A DNA stretch of 64,000 nucleotides, taken from positions 1-64,000 of the forward strand of contig CANHVY010000007.1 in assembly GCA_947464185.1 (NCBI GenBank), read 5' to 3'. A program made the position numbers and the translations under genes. Source of the stretch: Burkholderiales bacterium. GTDB lineage: Bacteria; Pseudomonadota; Gammaproteobacteria; Burkholderiales; Burkholderiaceae_C. The notes under the pieces are model-generated. The model was not told where the DNA came from. It did not search any database and saw only the letters and a program-made list of their open reading frames with translations. Of the stretch, positions 1 through 12,400 are shown piece by piece (the stretch's first letter is position 1; each line of letters begins with the position of its first letter).

Positions 1-420
1 CAGCGCGCCGGCAATGTCTGTCAGGGTGTTGTTCGTCGCCGCCTGGTACGTGAAGGCCGTGCCGCCGATCGTGACCGTGTAGTTCTTGCCGACGACGACG
101 CCCACGCCCGTCAGGTCGATGGTACGGTCATACGCCTGGTCGGCAATGTCAGCGGCATTGACCGCGGGCGTACCGCTGACCCCTGAACCCAGCGTCACGC
201 TGATCACGGCCGTGCCGGCGCCATCGCTGACGGTGATGACGCTGCCGCTGGCGGCCGCCACGTAGCTGGCGTGGGCGTTGATGCTTACGGCCAGCGCGCC
301 GGCAATGTCTGTCAGGGTGTTGTTCGTCGCCGCCTGGTACGTGAAGGCCGTGCCGCCGATCGTGACCGTGTAGTTCTTGCCGACGACGACGCCCACGCCC
401 GTCAGGTCGATGGTACGGTC
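1..420 (-). repeat. Tandem 291-bp repeat with a perfect 129-bp identical core
   Basis: Bases 1-129 and 292-420 are identical, a direct repeat with a 291-bp (97-codon) period inside the giant gene. The left copy continues beyond the window. The encoded unit contains RTIDLTGVGVVVGKNYTVTI and ends in ADIAD. Diverged relatives of the same unit occur around 3,040-3,540, 7,400-7,720 and 11,740-11,880. The perfect identity implies recent duplication or gene conversion. Confidence 0.93.
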
Positions 421-3400
421 GTGCGCGGTGTCGGCGATGTCGGCGGCGTTGATCACCGAAGCGGCATAACCCGGAATGGGTCCGACGGCATCCACGGTGA
501 TCGTCGCATTGGCGGCGCTCGACAAGGTCAGCAACACGTTCTCGCCCACCCGGGCGCGGTGCGCGTTGCCGTTGACCACCACCGTGAACACGCTGTCTGC
601 TGCCAGGGCCGCATTGGCAAAGGCGAGATCGGACACCTGCTTGGCCTTGGACCCCGCCAGCTGGGTCGGCGACAAGCCATCGTCCAGCAGTGCGCCAGTC
701 AGCGTGCCGGAGGTCGTGGAGCTCACGCTCACGGTCACTGTGTAGGCGGTGTTGTCTGGACCCTCCAGGGTCAAGGTGCGCTGTGTCGCATCGGCTGACA
801 CCGCCAGTACCAGCCCGGCGATGCTCTCCAGCTTGAACTCGAGTGCGCCAAGCACCGAGCCCCACGTGGCCCCTACCGGCGCCCCGGAAGCGTAGCCTGC
901 GATGACATCTCCCGGCGTGACCGAGTAGTCCGTGCCGTTGACGCTGACCGTGATGGCCGTGCCAGCAGCCATCACGTCGCTGAAGAACACGCGGCTGATC
1001 TGGGGCGCGGCGATTCCCGCCGATGTGACCGGGGCCGCGGTGACCGCAATCGCTGCACCTCCGGCCTTGAGCACCGAGTCGGCCGTCACGGTGGTTGAAC
1101 CGGTGGTGTAGCCACCCGCGGCGACCACACGCACCTCCAGCTCATCTGTCGTGCCGGTGATGGTGGGATCGGTCAGCAGTTTCGAGGCCGCAGACACCGC
1201 GCCCAGCACCTTCACCTGGTGGCCGTAGAGGTCGGCCGAGGTCTGGTCCAGGGCGGTGCCCGTGATCTGACCCGCCGAATTGCGGATCTGCGCCGCCCAC
1301 TCCCGTATCGTGCCGGCCGCATCCACCGTGATCGTGCCACCGGTCTTCTGCGCCCCTACCGAGGTGCCAGCCTCGACGCGGTCGATCCAGGCGCCGCCGG
1401 TGGCCTCGAGCGTGATGCTGTCGCCGTCGGCCATGTTGTGCACATCGCGCACGTACAGGTCGCCGCCCGCACTCACGTCAATCGCACCGTCGGCAGCCGA
1501 AATGCGGTCAATCATCAGACCGGTGGCCTCTCTGACGGTGACGCTGCCAGCGCCCGACACGTTCACTGTCAGCGTGTCCACCAGGGTATTGAGCTTCACG
1601 GCACCCGTGGCGCGCACGTTCAGGTCGTCGGCGATGAAGACCGAGGCGCCGTCGGTGGTGATGGACTGCGCCGCCAGACGCAAGCGGCCCGTGACGTCGT
1701 TGGCGGCGACGATGCCGCCGCGCACGGTCAAGACGCCTTCGATGTCCAGCGTGACATCCCGCGCCTGATCGAAGCCCTCCAGCCCACCGACAAAACCGGT
1801 CAGCGTGAGGTTGGTGACCGTGGCATCGGTGCCGCTGCCCAGCGCCACAAAGATGTCGCGCTTGGCGCGAAGCTGGAAGTTCTCGGCCGGCAGGACATCA
1901 ACCTGAATGTTGATGAAGCCGGTGTCCACTGGCGTACCGGCCTCCAGCACGGTGTCCAGGATGTCGCCGTCTCCGTTGTAGTCGATACCGAAGGCCGCTT
2001 CGACCACGACGTCGGTCTTGTCGCCATCACCGTTGTAGTCCACATTGGCCAGCGCCTCTGACAGCGTGTCCAGCGTGTCGCCGTCGCTGTTGCGATCGAC
2101 CGCAGCCTGGATGGTCTCCACCAGCGTGTCGCTGGTGTCCCCGTCGTTGTTGAGGTCGCGCGCCTGCACGGCCTGACGCAAACCCTTGGCGGTGATCAGC
2201 ACCTCGTCGATCAGGCCGTTGGCGTCACCTGCGGTCACGCCAACCTTGCCCGCCAGCAGCACGCTCTCGGCAGCGATGAGTTCCAGGCGCTTGCCGACTT
2301 TCAGCTCGCCTGTCATGGTGAGCGAGCCGCCTGTCTCGAGGATCAGGGTTTCGGTGGTGATGGTGGTCGGCAGCCTGCGGGTGAAGGTGTTGCTGTCGTA
2401 CCCGAAGACGAAATGGTCGCCGGCGCGGTACTCCATCCACTGCGACGCGTTGAAGAAACGGTACAGGGCCACCACGGTTTCAGCCGAGAAGGAGACGCCC
2501 GTGGTGTAGCGGATCGAGTCCGGCGTGCTGCCGTTCCAGCCAGTGGGCTTGTCGACGCTGACGCCCGCGTCTTCGCTGGCGAGTTCCACGCGGTCGCCCC
2601 GCACGACGCCGTCCGCGCCCACACGCAACTGGTTCTCCGTTGACACCCGCACGACGGTGGCCGCTGGCGTACCGGTATCGGTGGTCAGGCTGGACCAGGC
2701 CCGGACGATTTGCAGGCCGTCGGATTTCTCGTACAGGCCGTCTGATTCGCTCAAGTCGATGGAGCCGCCGGTGGTCAGCGCATCCAGGCTGTTGGCCGAG
2801 ATCTCCAGGCCCAGGATGCCTGTCTTGGCCGAGAGGGTCAGGCGGTCAGCCACGATGTCCACGGCAGCGTCGGTGAAGGTCTCGCGGATGGCACCGCCGG
2901 TGCTGGTCAGCGTGACCTCGCCCGCCGAGGTGTAGAGCGTGACCAGCCGGATCACCGCGCTGCTGCCATCGATCTGGGCCGTGTACTTGCTGCCGCCACT
3001 GATGGCGGTGGCCAGGCCGCTGGCGATGGCCACGATGGTGTCACCCACCTTGGCGGTGTAGCTGTAGGTGTCGCTGCTGCCGCCGCGCTCAATGGTGACG
3101 CTGTACACCTTGTTCGCCACGGCGGTAACGCCCGTCAGCGTGATCGTGCGCTCGGTCGACGCGTCAGCAAAGTCACGGGCATTGATCACCGGTGCACCGG
3201 TGGCACCCGCGGGCACCGGCAGGCGGATGTCCAACGTGCCGGCGCCGGCCGTGATGTTGATCTGGCGGGTGTTGGTGACGTCCACCGCCGCGGTGTAGAC
3301 ACCGCCGAGGTTGATAGCCGCCGACAGCTTCGACGCCAGCGCCGCTGCGGGATTGACAGCCGACACTTCACCCAGCGTTGCTGTCACGCTGTAGCTGTGC

Positions 3401-6400
3401 GTGGGGCTGCCCTGGGGCCCGAACTCCACGGTGTAGGTCAAGCCCTCGACCACCGTCATCGTGCCCAGGTCTATCGTGCGCAGGTGGTTGGCGTTTGCGG
3501 TGTCCGCTGCACTCACGACCGGGCTGCCGCTCACGCCCGAGGCCAGATTCACGCTGATCGCGGCAGTGCCCGCACCTGCGCTGGCGTCGTAGATCACCGG
3601 CCGATCGCCTGCCTGCAGCAGGTGGATGCCGGCCGACACGTAGCGCACTCCGATGTCGCCGGAGGCAGTGACCGTGACGTCGTTGCTGTCCTTGTTCGAG
3701 GCCAGGCGCACGTCGGCGAGTTCCACGCCTCCCTGGCCAGTCACCGTGAGGCTGCCATCGGCCACGTTGACGGCATTGAGCACGAGATCTCGGTTGCCCT
3801 GGCTGATCGTCACACTGCCAGCATGCGTGGTCTGCAGTGTCAGGCCCTGCAGTTGGGTGTTGAGCGTCACGGAGCCACCGGCACGCACGTCCAGTTGATC
3901 GGCCTTGAGCGCGTGGGTCAGCAGTACAGGGGCGGTCACCGGCTTCCGGGCGTTGGCCACATCGCGCGCCGCGTCGGACAGGAGCGACGACGATTGGACG
4001 ATCTGCCCAGCCGAACGCAGCACGATGTCGCCGCGGTCGTCCGTCTGCAGCGTGTCCACCGTCAGCGCGCCAGCGCCCACCGCCAGCGTGGTGAGGACGA
4101 TATCGTTGCGGTCGCTGCTGCCCAGCGTGCGCACGAGCGCAGCGCTGAGCGATCCTGTGGCGGCCACGGTGATCGAGCCGTCGTAGGCCTCCGCGTCCTG
4201 CAGCAGCAGGCTGCCCAGGTTGGTCAGCTCCACATTGCCTGCAGCCGTGGTACGGAGCGTGGCCTTGCTGGCCACGGTGTTCAACTGAATGCCGGTCTCC
4301 GCCAGGACCCGGATCTCAGCCGCCGTGAGAACGCCACTCGCCAGCGCTGCGCTTGCGGTGCCCGAAGTGGCCGTCGATTTCACCTGCTCGACAGCGCCAA
4401 ATCTTGCCGTCAGGTCGATGCGCTGGTCAGGCGCCTGCGCAGTGAAGGTGGCGCCCGTCATGCGGATGTGACCGCCCAGGTCGCCCGCGGTCAGCACGAT
4501 GTTGCCGGTGGTGGCCAGCACACGCGTCTCGGCGTCGGCCGTGATGGTCCCGTCCTTGCCGACGCTGTCACCGGCCTTCATCTCCAGCTCATTTGCAGTG
4601 ATGAGGCCGCTCAGATTGATGTTGCGGCCGGCCCGGGCATCGATGTCCAGGCTGCCCCCGGGTGCGAAGGTGGCATTCAACTCGGTGACGCCGCCCCACG
4701 CCAGGTCAAGCCCTGCCTTCAGGTCGATCTTGCTGAGCTGGCCCGTGGCCTCCAGGATGGCGGAGTCGTCCAGCGTCATGCCGTCGCGCGACACCAGATC
4801 GATGTCGGCCGAGCGCAGCCGGGCGGTGACCTGCTGCCCGTCCCGCATCTGACCCTTGAGCTCCAGCAGTCCGCCAGCGTTGACGGACACGGCCTCGGCC
4901 GCGGCCACGCGGCCGCTCAAGCGCACGTTGCCGCCGGCGTTGATCGTGACCGAAGAGCCGGTGATGGACTCGCCGTCGAACTCGCCATACTGACGCGCTG
5001 TCGCATTCTCGGTGGCGACCACCGTGCGCAGGCGGGTCTCCTGCTGAACCACCGGCACCTGCGCCCAGACCGTGACGTCCTTCTGCGTCACCACCTGCAC
5101 ATCCTTGATCACCGTCTGGTAAACAGGGCGGAACTGGAAGATGTCCTGGTCCTGCGTGGCGAGCTGGTAGCTCAGCTTGACGCGCGTGTCGTAGACGTTA
5201 TGCCAGTTGGACTTCCAGTCGTAGCGGTAGTTCTTGTAGGTCTCGGAGACCGTGGCGTTCAGTGCCTTGCGGCCCTGGATTTCGATGTAGAGGTCGTCGC
5301 CACCGTCGTTGGCCTCTCCGTCGACCCGGTAGTCCTGGGAACTGCGGATCCAGTCGAACTCGGACCGCATAGAGTTCCAGGTATTGCCGTTGAAGTTCTG
5401 CTGCCGCCCCCAGTAAGCATAGCCATCGTGACCGCTGGCTGTCATGAACAGGCGGTTGCGCTCCCAATCGCGCTGATCGACCTTGGTGCCGCTTCCATCG
5501 ACCTTCATCAGGTCACGGTAGGTGCCCGGCTTGTCGTTGACGCGGCCCCATTCACCGACCTCGCTCTCGTCGTCGTACTCGCCCCACTCGCTGCCGTCGT
5601 CGTTGTCGACCCACATTCCGACCACGGTGGTCCAGGCGCCCCAGTACTGGTAGCTGAAGGCGTTGGATTTGAACGAGCTGGTGCTTGCGCCGTTCTGGCT
5701 CAGCGCTTGCGTGTCGAAGGCCAGTGAATCGACCCAGGTGTTCAGGGCGAAGATGTTGTCAGTGGCGCGGTTGCCCTTGTAGTCACTCAATGCCGTCTGA
5801 CGTTGCGCGGACGGATTGATCACATCGGAGTCGTTGTCGTAGGCCTGGATCAGTTGCGTGCTCTCCCAGGTCCAGTTCGGGTCGCGATCCAGGACGGTCT
5901 TGGTGGAGGCTCCGTTGGTACGGCTGAAGATGTCGAACACCCGGTCACCGCTGGCCAGGCTGTAGTCGACCTTCCAGCGTCCGCGGCCGTCTTCCTGCGC
6001 GGCAAAGGGGTTGTCATAGCCTGCCCTCTCCTGCGCTGCAGGAGGGGTGGGATAACCGTTGACAGGGAGGTAATAGACCGACCTGTCCTGCGTGTAGGTC
6101 ACCGCCGCCTGATCTTGGTAGCGGCCAACCCATTCGCCCTGGGGCAGCCGCGACTGCCCGGAGATACCGCTTCCCCCAGTGATGGTGATCACGGCACCCA
6201 CAGCCTTGGCACCGTAGGTGGGATGCACATCGATCTGCGTGGCCAGCAGGGCAGCTACCGCTGAGGCGGTCTGGCCACTGGCGGCGGTGACCGAGAACGA
6301 TGTGCCCGAAACCGAGATCGTGAACTGCTGCCCGGCCACCGGTGTGGTGATCGTGACGGCCGAGCCGCTGACGGACAGCGCTGCGGTCAGCGCCGCGATG

Positions 6401-9400
6401 TCGGTGGCAGTCTTCCACTGCCCATCGCTTCCGCCGTCGTTGGTGGTGTCGCCCGCCAGGTACAGCGCTTCGCCTTGCGATGTGACGCGCAGGACGTCAG
6501 CCTCGGCGCCCACGGGCATGCGCACGTACTTGTCGCGCCATCCGGCCACGTCGATGAAGAACACCTTCTCGTTCGCGCCGACATTGGCGTTCCATGACGG
6601 TGTGAAGGGTGCGCTGGTGACATTCCCGTTCAGGGTCTGGTGCTTCAGGGCATTGCTGTAGCCGAACTGGTACAGCGCCATGTAGCCGGTCTGGTTGAGC
6701 ACCGCCTGACGCTGGACGTCCGTCAGTTGCGTGAATCCCTTGTAGAGCGTCTTGTTCTTTTGATCCGTGGTCTGGAGGTTGTTGACCTCGCTCGTACTGA
6801 AAGTCACGGCGGCACGGCCTTCGGTGCCGTTGTTGTTCCAGTCGATGTTGCTGTTGACGTAGTCCAGACCCTCCACCAACATCTCGCGGAACTGCGCGTC
6901 AGCGGTGGCCTTGGGGTTGTAGTAGCCGGTCTGCGTCAGCGTCACGTCCATCGTCGTGTAGCTGCTGCCGACCTTGACGCGCTCCGTGCCCACCTGCTCG
7001 GTGATCTGCGTCTTGACCCAGGAGTACTCGGGCACCTGCACCTGCCCCACCGCGACCGAGGTCTCACCCACCACCACGTCCACGGTCTCGGCCACCGTCA
7101 CCAGACGCTCGATGCTGACCGCGCGCGGCGCGGTGACGGCAGCCTGCGCATCCAGCACCACAGACCCACCGGCCTGCAGGCGCACCGCCCCGCCCGCGCT
7201 GACGAGGCCATTGCCGCTGACCGTCAGGGTGCCGCCGCGAAGTTGAGAGGCAAGGATCGCCCCTTCCAGTTGCGCTCTGGTCCAGCTCAGGTCCACACCG
7301 GCGTTCATGTCGATGCGATCGTTGGAGGAGACGATGCCGCCCACCGTCAACGTGGTGCCCGCATTGAACAGCACGCGTCCGGACGCGGAATCACCGCCCA
7401 GGCTGATGCTGATGCGGGCGGTGCCGGCGCCGGTGGTGATCTTGATCTGGTCGGGCTTGGTGCTGTCCACCACGGCGGCATAGGCCGCGTCTGCATCGAT
7501 CTTCGCCGCCAGGGCGGCCACCAGTTGCTCCAGCGTCTGCGTCAGGGGCGTACCCAGGGTCTCGGCAAAGGTACGCACCGTCTCGCTGGCCACCGGCCCG
7601 TGGGCGATGCGCACGGTGTAGGCCTGGCCGGCGGTCAGCGACAGGCCCTTCATGTCGATGATGCGGTCGGCGTCCACATTCGCCGCGTCGGCCGGGTTCA
7701 CGGCCACCAAGCCGGCCTCCACCTGGCCCATGATGCTGACGGTGGGCGCTGCCAGGTGCACCAGCTCATCAGCCTTGACGATGGCCTGTGCCTTGGGCGC
7801 CAGCGCGCCGGAGACGACAAGCGCGTTGCGAGCGCGCATGTAGACCTCGGAGTTGGCTCCGGTGGCGTACACGTAGCTGCCCGACAGCACGTTGATGTTC
7901 TGGCCGGTGATGCGCACCTCGTCGCGCACGTCCACGTTGCGCAACACCGTGACGTCGCTGCCCGAGGAGTCGATCTCCAGCAGGCCGACTTTGGCCGAGC
8001 CCAGGTCGCGCTGGCCGATGACGCCTTCGATCTTGATGCCGTCGGTAGCCGTCAGCCGGATCGTTCCGCCCGCGGCAGTGTCCAGCGTGCCGCCGGACTT
8101 GTAGGTAGTGCCATCCAGCACCAGCGTGCTGACCAGCAGGCCCACCTTGGAGCTGTGCACACCGCCCTGCACCACCAAGCTGTCATTGGCGGTGATCAGG
8201 CCATCGACCACCACCTGGCTCAGCGAAGACACCGTGATGTCGGCGCCGGTGTCGAAGGCCGTGACTTCGCCGTGCATGCGGACGGCGCCGTCAGCGCGCA
8301 CGCTGACGCTGGCGTCTCCACCGGCTGCGGCCTCGCTCCAGACCGCCGCCTGCGTGGACCTGAACTGTCCTGTGGCCGAGGCGATGACCGAGGTTTTCGT
8401 GCCGAGGAACACGCCCACGCCCGTGCTGCCTGCGCCGGCCTGGACCGTGATGGCGCCAGTGGCCTGGACGCTGCCCCCGATCCTCTGTTCAGCGTCAGCA
8501 GCCGTGTCATCACCCAGGCTGATGGCGCGCGTGGCGTTGAGGTCCAGGGCTGCCAGCTTGCCCGTCCAGGCACGGGTTCCCGCCTGCGAGGCAGGCGCAC
8601 CGGCCGGAGGCGGGGTGTAGGTGGCGCCGGCGTCTATGCTGCCCAGCACGACGATGTCGTTGCCACGCAGCGAAATCCGGCTGTTGTCGCGGCTGGAATA
8701 GAGCTTGGCATTGCGCTCCACGGTGACCAGCCCGCCGGCACGCACGTCGAGCGCAGTGCCCGCCCCCACCTGGGCGCCTTCGTCCGCCACCGTGCTGCCG
8801 AACGTCAGCGCATCACCCACCTCGAAGGTCAGGCGCTGGCCGGCGCCCTGCGCCAGCAGTTGCGTGCCCTTGACCGAGACGTCGTCCCCGGCCTTGACGA
8901 GCAGCGATCCGGCCAGCGTGAGCGTGCCGTTCAGCTGGACGTCATCGATCGCCTGGATGGTGATCTCGTGGTCGAAGACCGCGGGCGTCGAAAGCAAGCT
9001 GACCACGTTGCCGAAGACATCGACGTCAGTGCCCTTCAGCAGCATGGACGCGCCGGTCTCCAACCACCCGGATTCACGGGCAATCTCCAGCGAGCCCTGG
9101 GTGGACTCGATCTGCAGCAGACCGAGCTGCGCGTTGCCCTTGCCCACGGTGCTGTTGATGAGCACGTCGTTCAGGCCGGTCAGGAGGATGCGGCTGCCCG
9201 CGTCCAGCGTGGTGAGCTGGCTGGTGCCGTAGGTGCGCAGGCTCTTCTGGCCCGCCTGCACAGTGGTGCCGGCACTGATGATGATGTCGCGCTGCGCAGT
9301 GAGGTCGCCCCGGAGTTCCAGGGTGTCGCGCGCCTGGATGACGATGTCCGCACCCGCGCCGCGCGCCACCAGCGAACCCTGCAGCACCGCCGCGCCCGCG

Positions 9401-12400
9401 GGTCGCAGCACCATGCCGCCTGACAAGGTCTCCAGCAGACCGGTGGTCTCCAGCTTGACCGACTGTCCACCGCTGGACGTGCTGCCACCGTACAGATTGA
9501 TGGCGCTGTGGGCGCGGATCCAGCCCGAGACCGTGATGTCACCGCCCGGCTGGTTGAGCTTGCCGATGTTCACCGTCGACCCGAAGCCCGGTGCGTCGAT
9601 GGCGTAGCCGCGGCCCGAGGCCACCGGGCCGCTGGTGGCCCCGCTGGCGGCGATCTGCGTCAGGCCCAGGCGCTGCGCACCGCCCCCGGCCACTGCCACG
9701 ATCGAGAACTCGAAGTTGCTCGTGAACATGAGCCGGCCGTCATTGAGCCGGACATTGAACTGATAGGGTGCGTTGTCGGCGCCTGAGATATTGAAGGCGG
9801 TGCCCACCGGGACCGCGTTGCCCGGCGAGGACACCACCAGGAACGGCGCCGCCTGGATGGCAGCCTGGATCGCATCGCGCAGCGCCCCCAGCCCACCCGT
9901 ACGCGCCGCCGGAACGTCGATCACGCGCTCGACCACGGCCGTGCCGACGTTGATGCTGAGCTTGAAGCTGGCAGGGGCACTCAGGTGGCCGTCGGCATAT
10001 TCGGCGAAACCGTCGGCCACCAGTTCCTGCGTCCATGCAGGGGCCAGCACGGACAGCTTGCCGGATGCCGACAGCGTGACGTTGCTGTTGTCCTGCCAGG
10101 TCTTCAGGTGGACGGAGCCGCCGATAACGATGCCGTCATTGGCCCAGGGGTCGTCGGCCGTGCTGCGGCCGCTGACGGTGCCGCCGCGCACATCGACGGA
10201 TTTGCCGGCGAACAGGTCGCGGCCCAGGCGAACCTGTCCCTGCGTGGACTCCACCGTGATGGTGGAGTCGCCACGGAAGTTGCGCGCCGTGCTGCCCAGG
10301 AAGTCGCCCGTCGGGTCGAAGTGGTCGATGACCTCGCCGCCGGCCACCACCTGGCCGTAGACCCAGGCATCCTCGATGGAGGAGATGACGATCTGTCCAT
10401 CCGGGTTGTAGGTGGCCAGGCGGGCGGATCCGGGCAGCTTCAAGCCCACGTCATCGGTGCTGACGCCGCCCATCAGCTCGATGCGCTGGTTGGCACGCAC
10501 CGTGGCGCCGATCTCCACCGTGCCGCCGCTCTCCGTTCGCGTCAGCCCGCCCAGATAGAGCTGGCCTGCGGACTTCAATGAGACGGTGGAGGCCTCGCGC
10601 CATACGATCTCGTCACCGTTCATGGTGCCGCCGGCCAGGATGGTGCCTGCCACCGTGACGTTGCCGGCCACATCGAAGGCCACGCGTCCGCCGCTGCCGT
10701 TGCTGGTGATGCCGCCAGCCACCAGCGCGCCGGCCGAGGTCACGACGATGGCGTAGCCCTTGTCATCGAGGCCCGTTACGCCGGTGGTCTGCAGCTTCAC
10801 CTCCTTGGAGGCCAGCAACGCGGTGTCGACCAGGATCTGCTCCCCGGCGACGACGCTCACCTTCGAGTCGGGGCCGGCCCAGGTGACACCGCTTGCGCCA
10901 ATGGCGCCGCCGGCCACCGCGCGGCCGTAGAGCTCCACGTCCCTGCCGCCCAGCAGGGTGATGGACATGCCTGCGCCCGTGGTGTTGAGCGTCGAGGCGG
11001 CGTGCACGTACAGGCTGACGCCGTCAGTGTTGGCGCCTGCGCCGCCGGTTGGCAGCGTGCCATCGATCTTTATGCCGCCGGCCAGCAGGATGCTGCCGGC
11101 CACGTTGGCGGTGCCTTCCCAGTAGGTCCAGCGGTCGGACTGGATCGTCAGGTCTGAACCGGCGCCCAGCAGGTTGATATTGCCGCGAATGATGGCGTCA
11201 TCGGCGCCCTGGACCGTGAAGTCGGCGTTGTCCTGCAGCGTCGTGATCGTGCCGGTCAGCAGGAAGCCGTAGCCACGCTGGCCGAGCAGCGGATGGGCGC
11301 GCTGAACGCGCAGTTCATCCACGATGCCGTCGTTCTCCGCGTCGTACGCGTACAACTGCAGCTTCTGGCCCGTGTTGTCCGTGACGATCCAGCGCTTGGT
11401 CGGGTTCGAGCTGCTGTCAACCGTGTAGTCGATACCCGGCAGGAAGGACGTGACGAGGGTGCGGTCGCCCGCACCGGCCTTGTAATAGACCGGTCCGGCC
11501 TGGAACGCGAAGCCGGTCTGGGCGAGCACGGCCTGCTGCTGCGCGCTGTTCAGCGCGCCGTAAGGCACGTCGGTGACGCCGCCGCCGGGCACATCGTCGA
11601 TCACGGCCGTGCCAGACGCGGTGGTGCTGAAGGTGATGACCGCGCGGCCGCTGTTGTCAGCCCCAAGCCCGTCGTTGATCTGGAGCCGGTTCGCCTGGGC
11701 CGGATCGACACGGGCCGCATGCACGCCGCCCTTGTTGATCGCCGACAGGAGTCCGGCCACCACCTTCGCGAGGTTGTCTCCAGCGCCAGCCGTGTACACA
11801 TAGTCCGTGCCGTCGATGCTGATCGTGTAGCTCTTGTCGGCCGTGACCGTCACCGCGGACAGGTCCACACGCTGGCTCAGCACCGGCACCTCGATGGCGC
11901 TCCAGCGGATGCTCTTGTTCTCGTAGTCCTTGCCGGCACCCTGCTCGAACCCCAGCATGTACTGCTTGCCCGCCGGGGCCTTGCTGCTGTAGTACAGGAG
12001 GCCGTCCCAGCGGATGTAGCCCGTCTGCTCCAGCACACGGTCCTGCTGCTCTCGTGTCAGCGCGTCGAAACTCGTGCCCTCCACCGGCTTCGGTGCGTCG
12101 CCCCAGTTCAGGCTGCCGTTCTGGTAATCGGCGCCTTCGACCAGCAGGGTCAGCACGCGCTTGGCGGCGTCTGCGGCATTGAGCTTGACGAAGACCTGGC
12201 GGTCGAGCACGTCGTAGCCCAGGGTCTGCGCGACGACGCGCTGCTGGGCCAGGGTCAGATCCTCGAAGCCCGGCTCCGCGCCCGAAGTCAGCTTGGCCGG
12301 CGCTCGGACGCCACCCCAGTCGATGAGTTCCAGGCTGAAGTCCGCCGGGGCGCCCGTGGCTGCCTGCGTCACCAGGCGTGTGGCTGCCGGGGCGTCGGCG

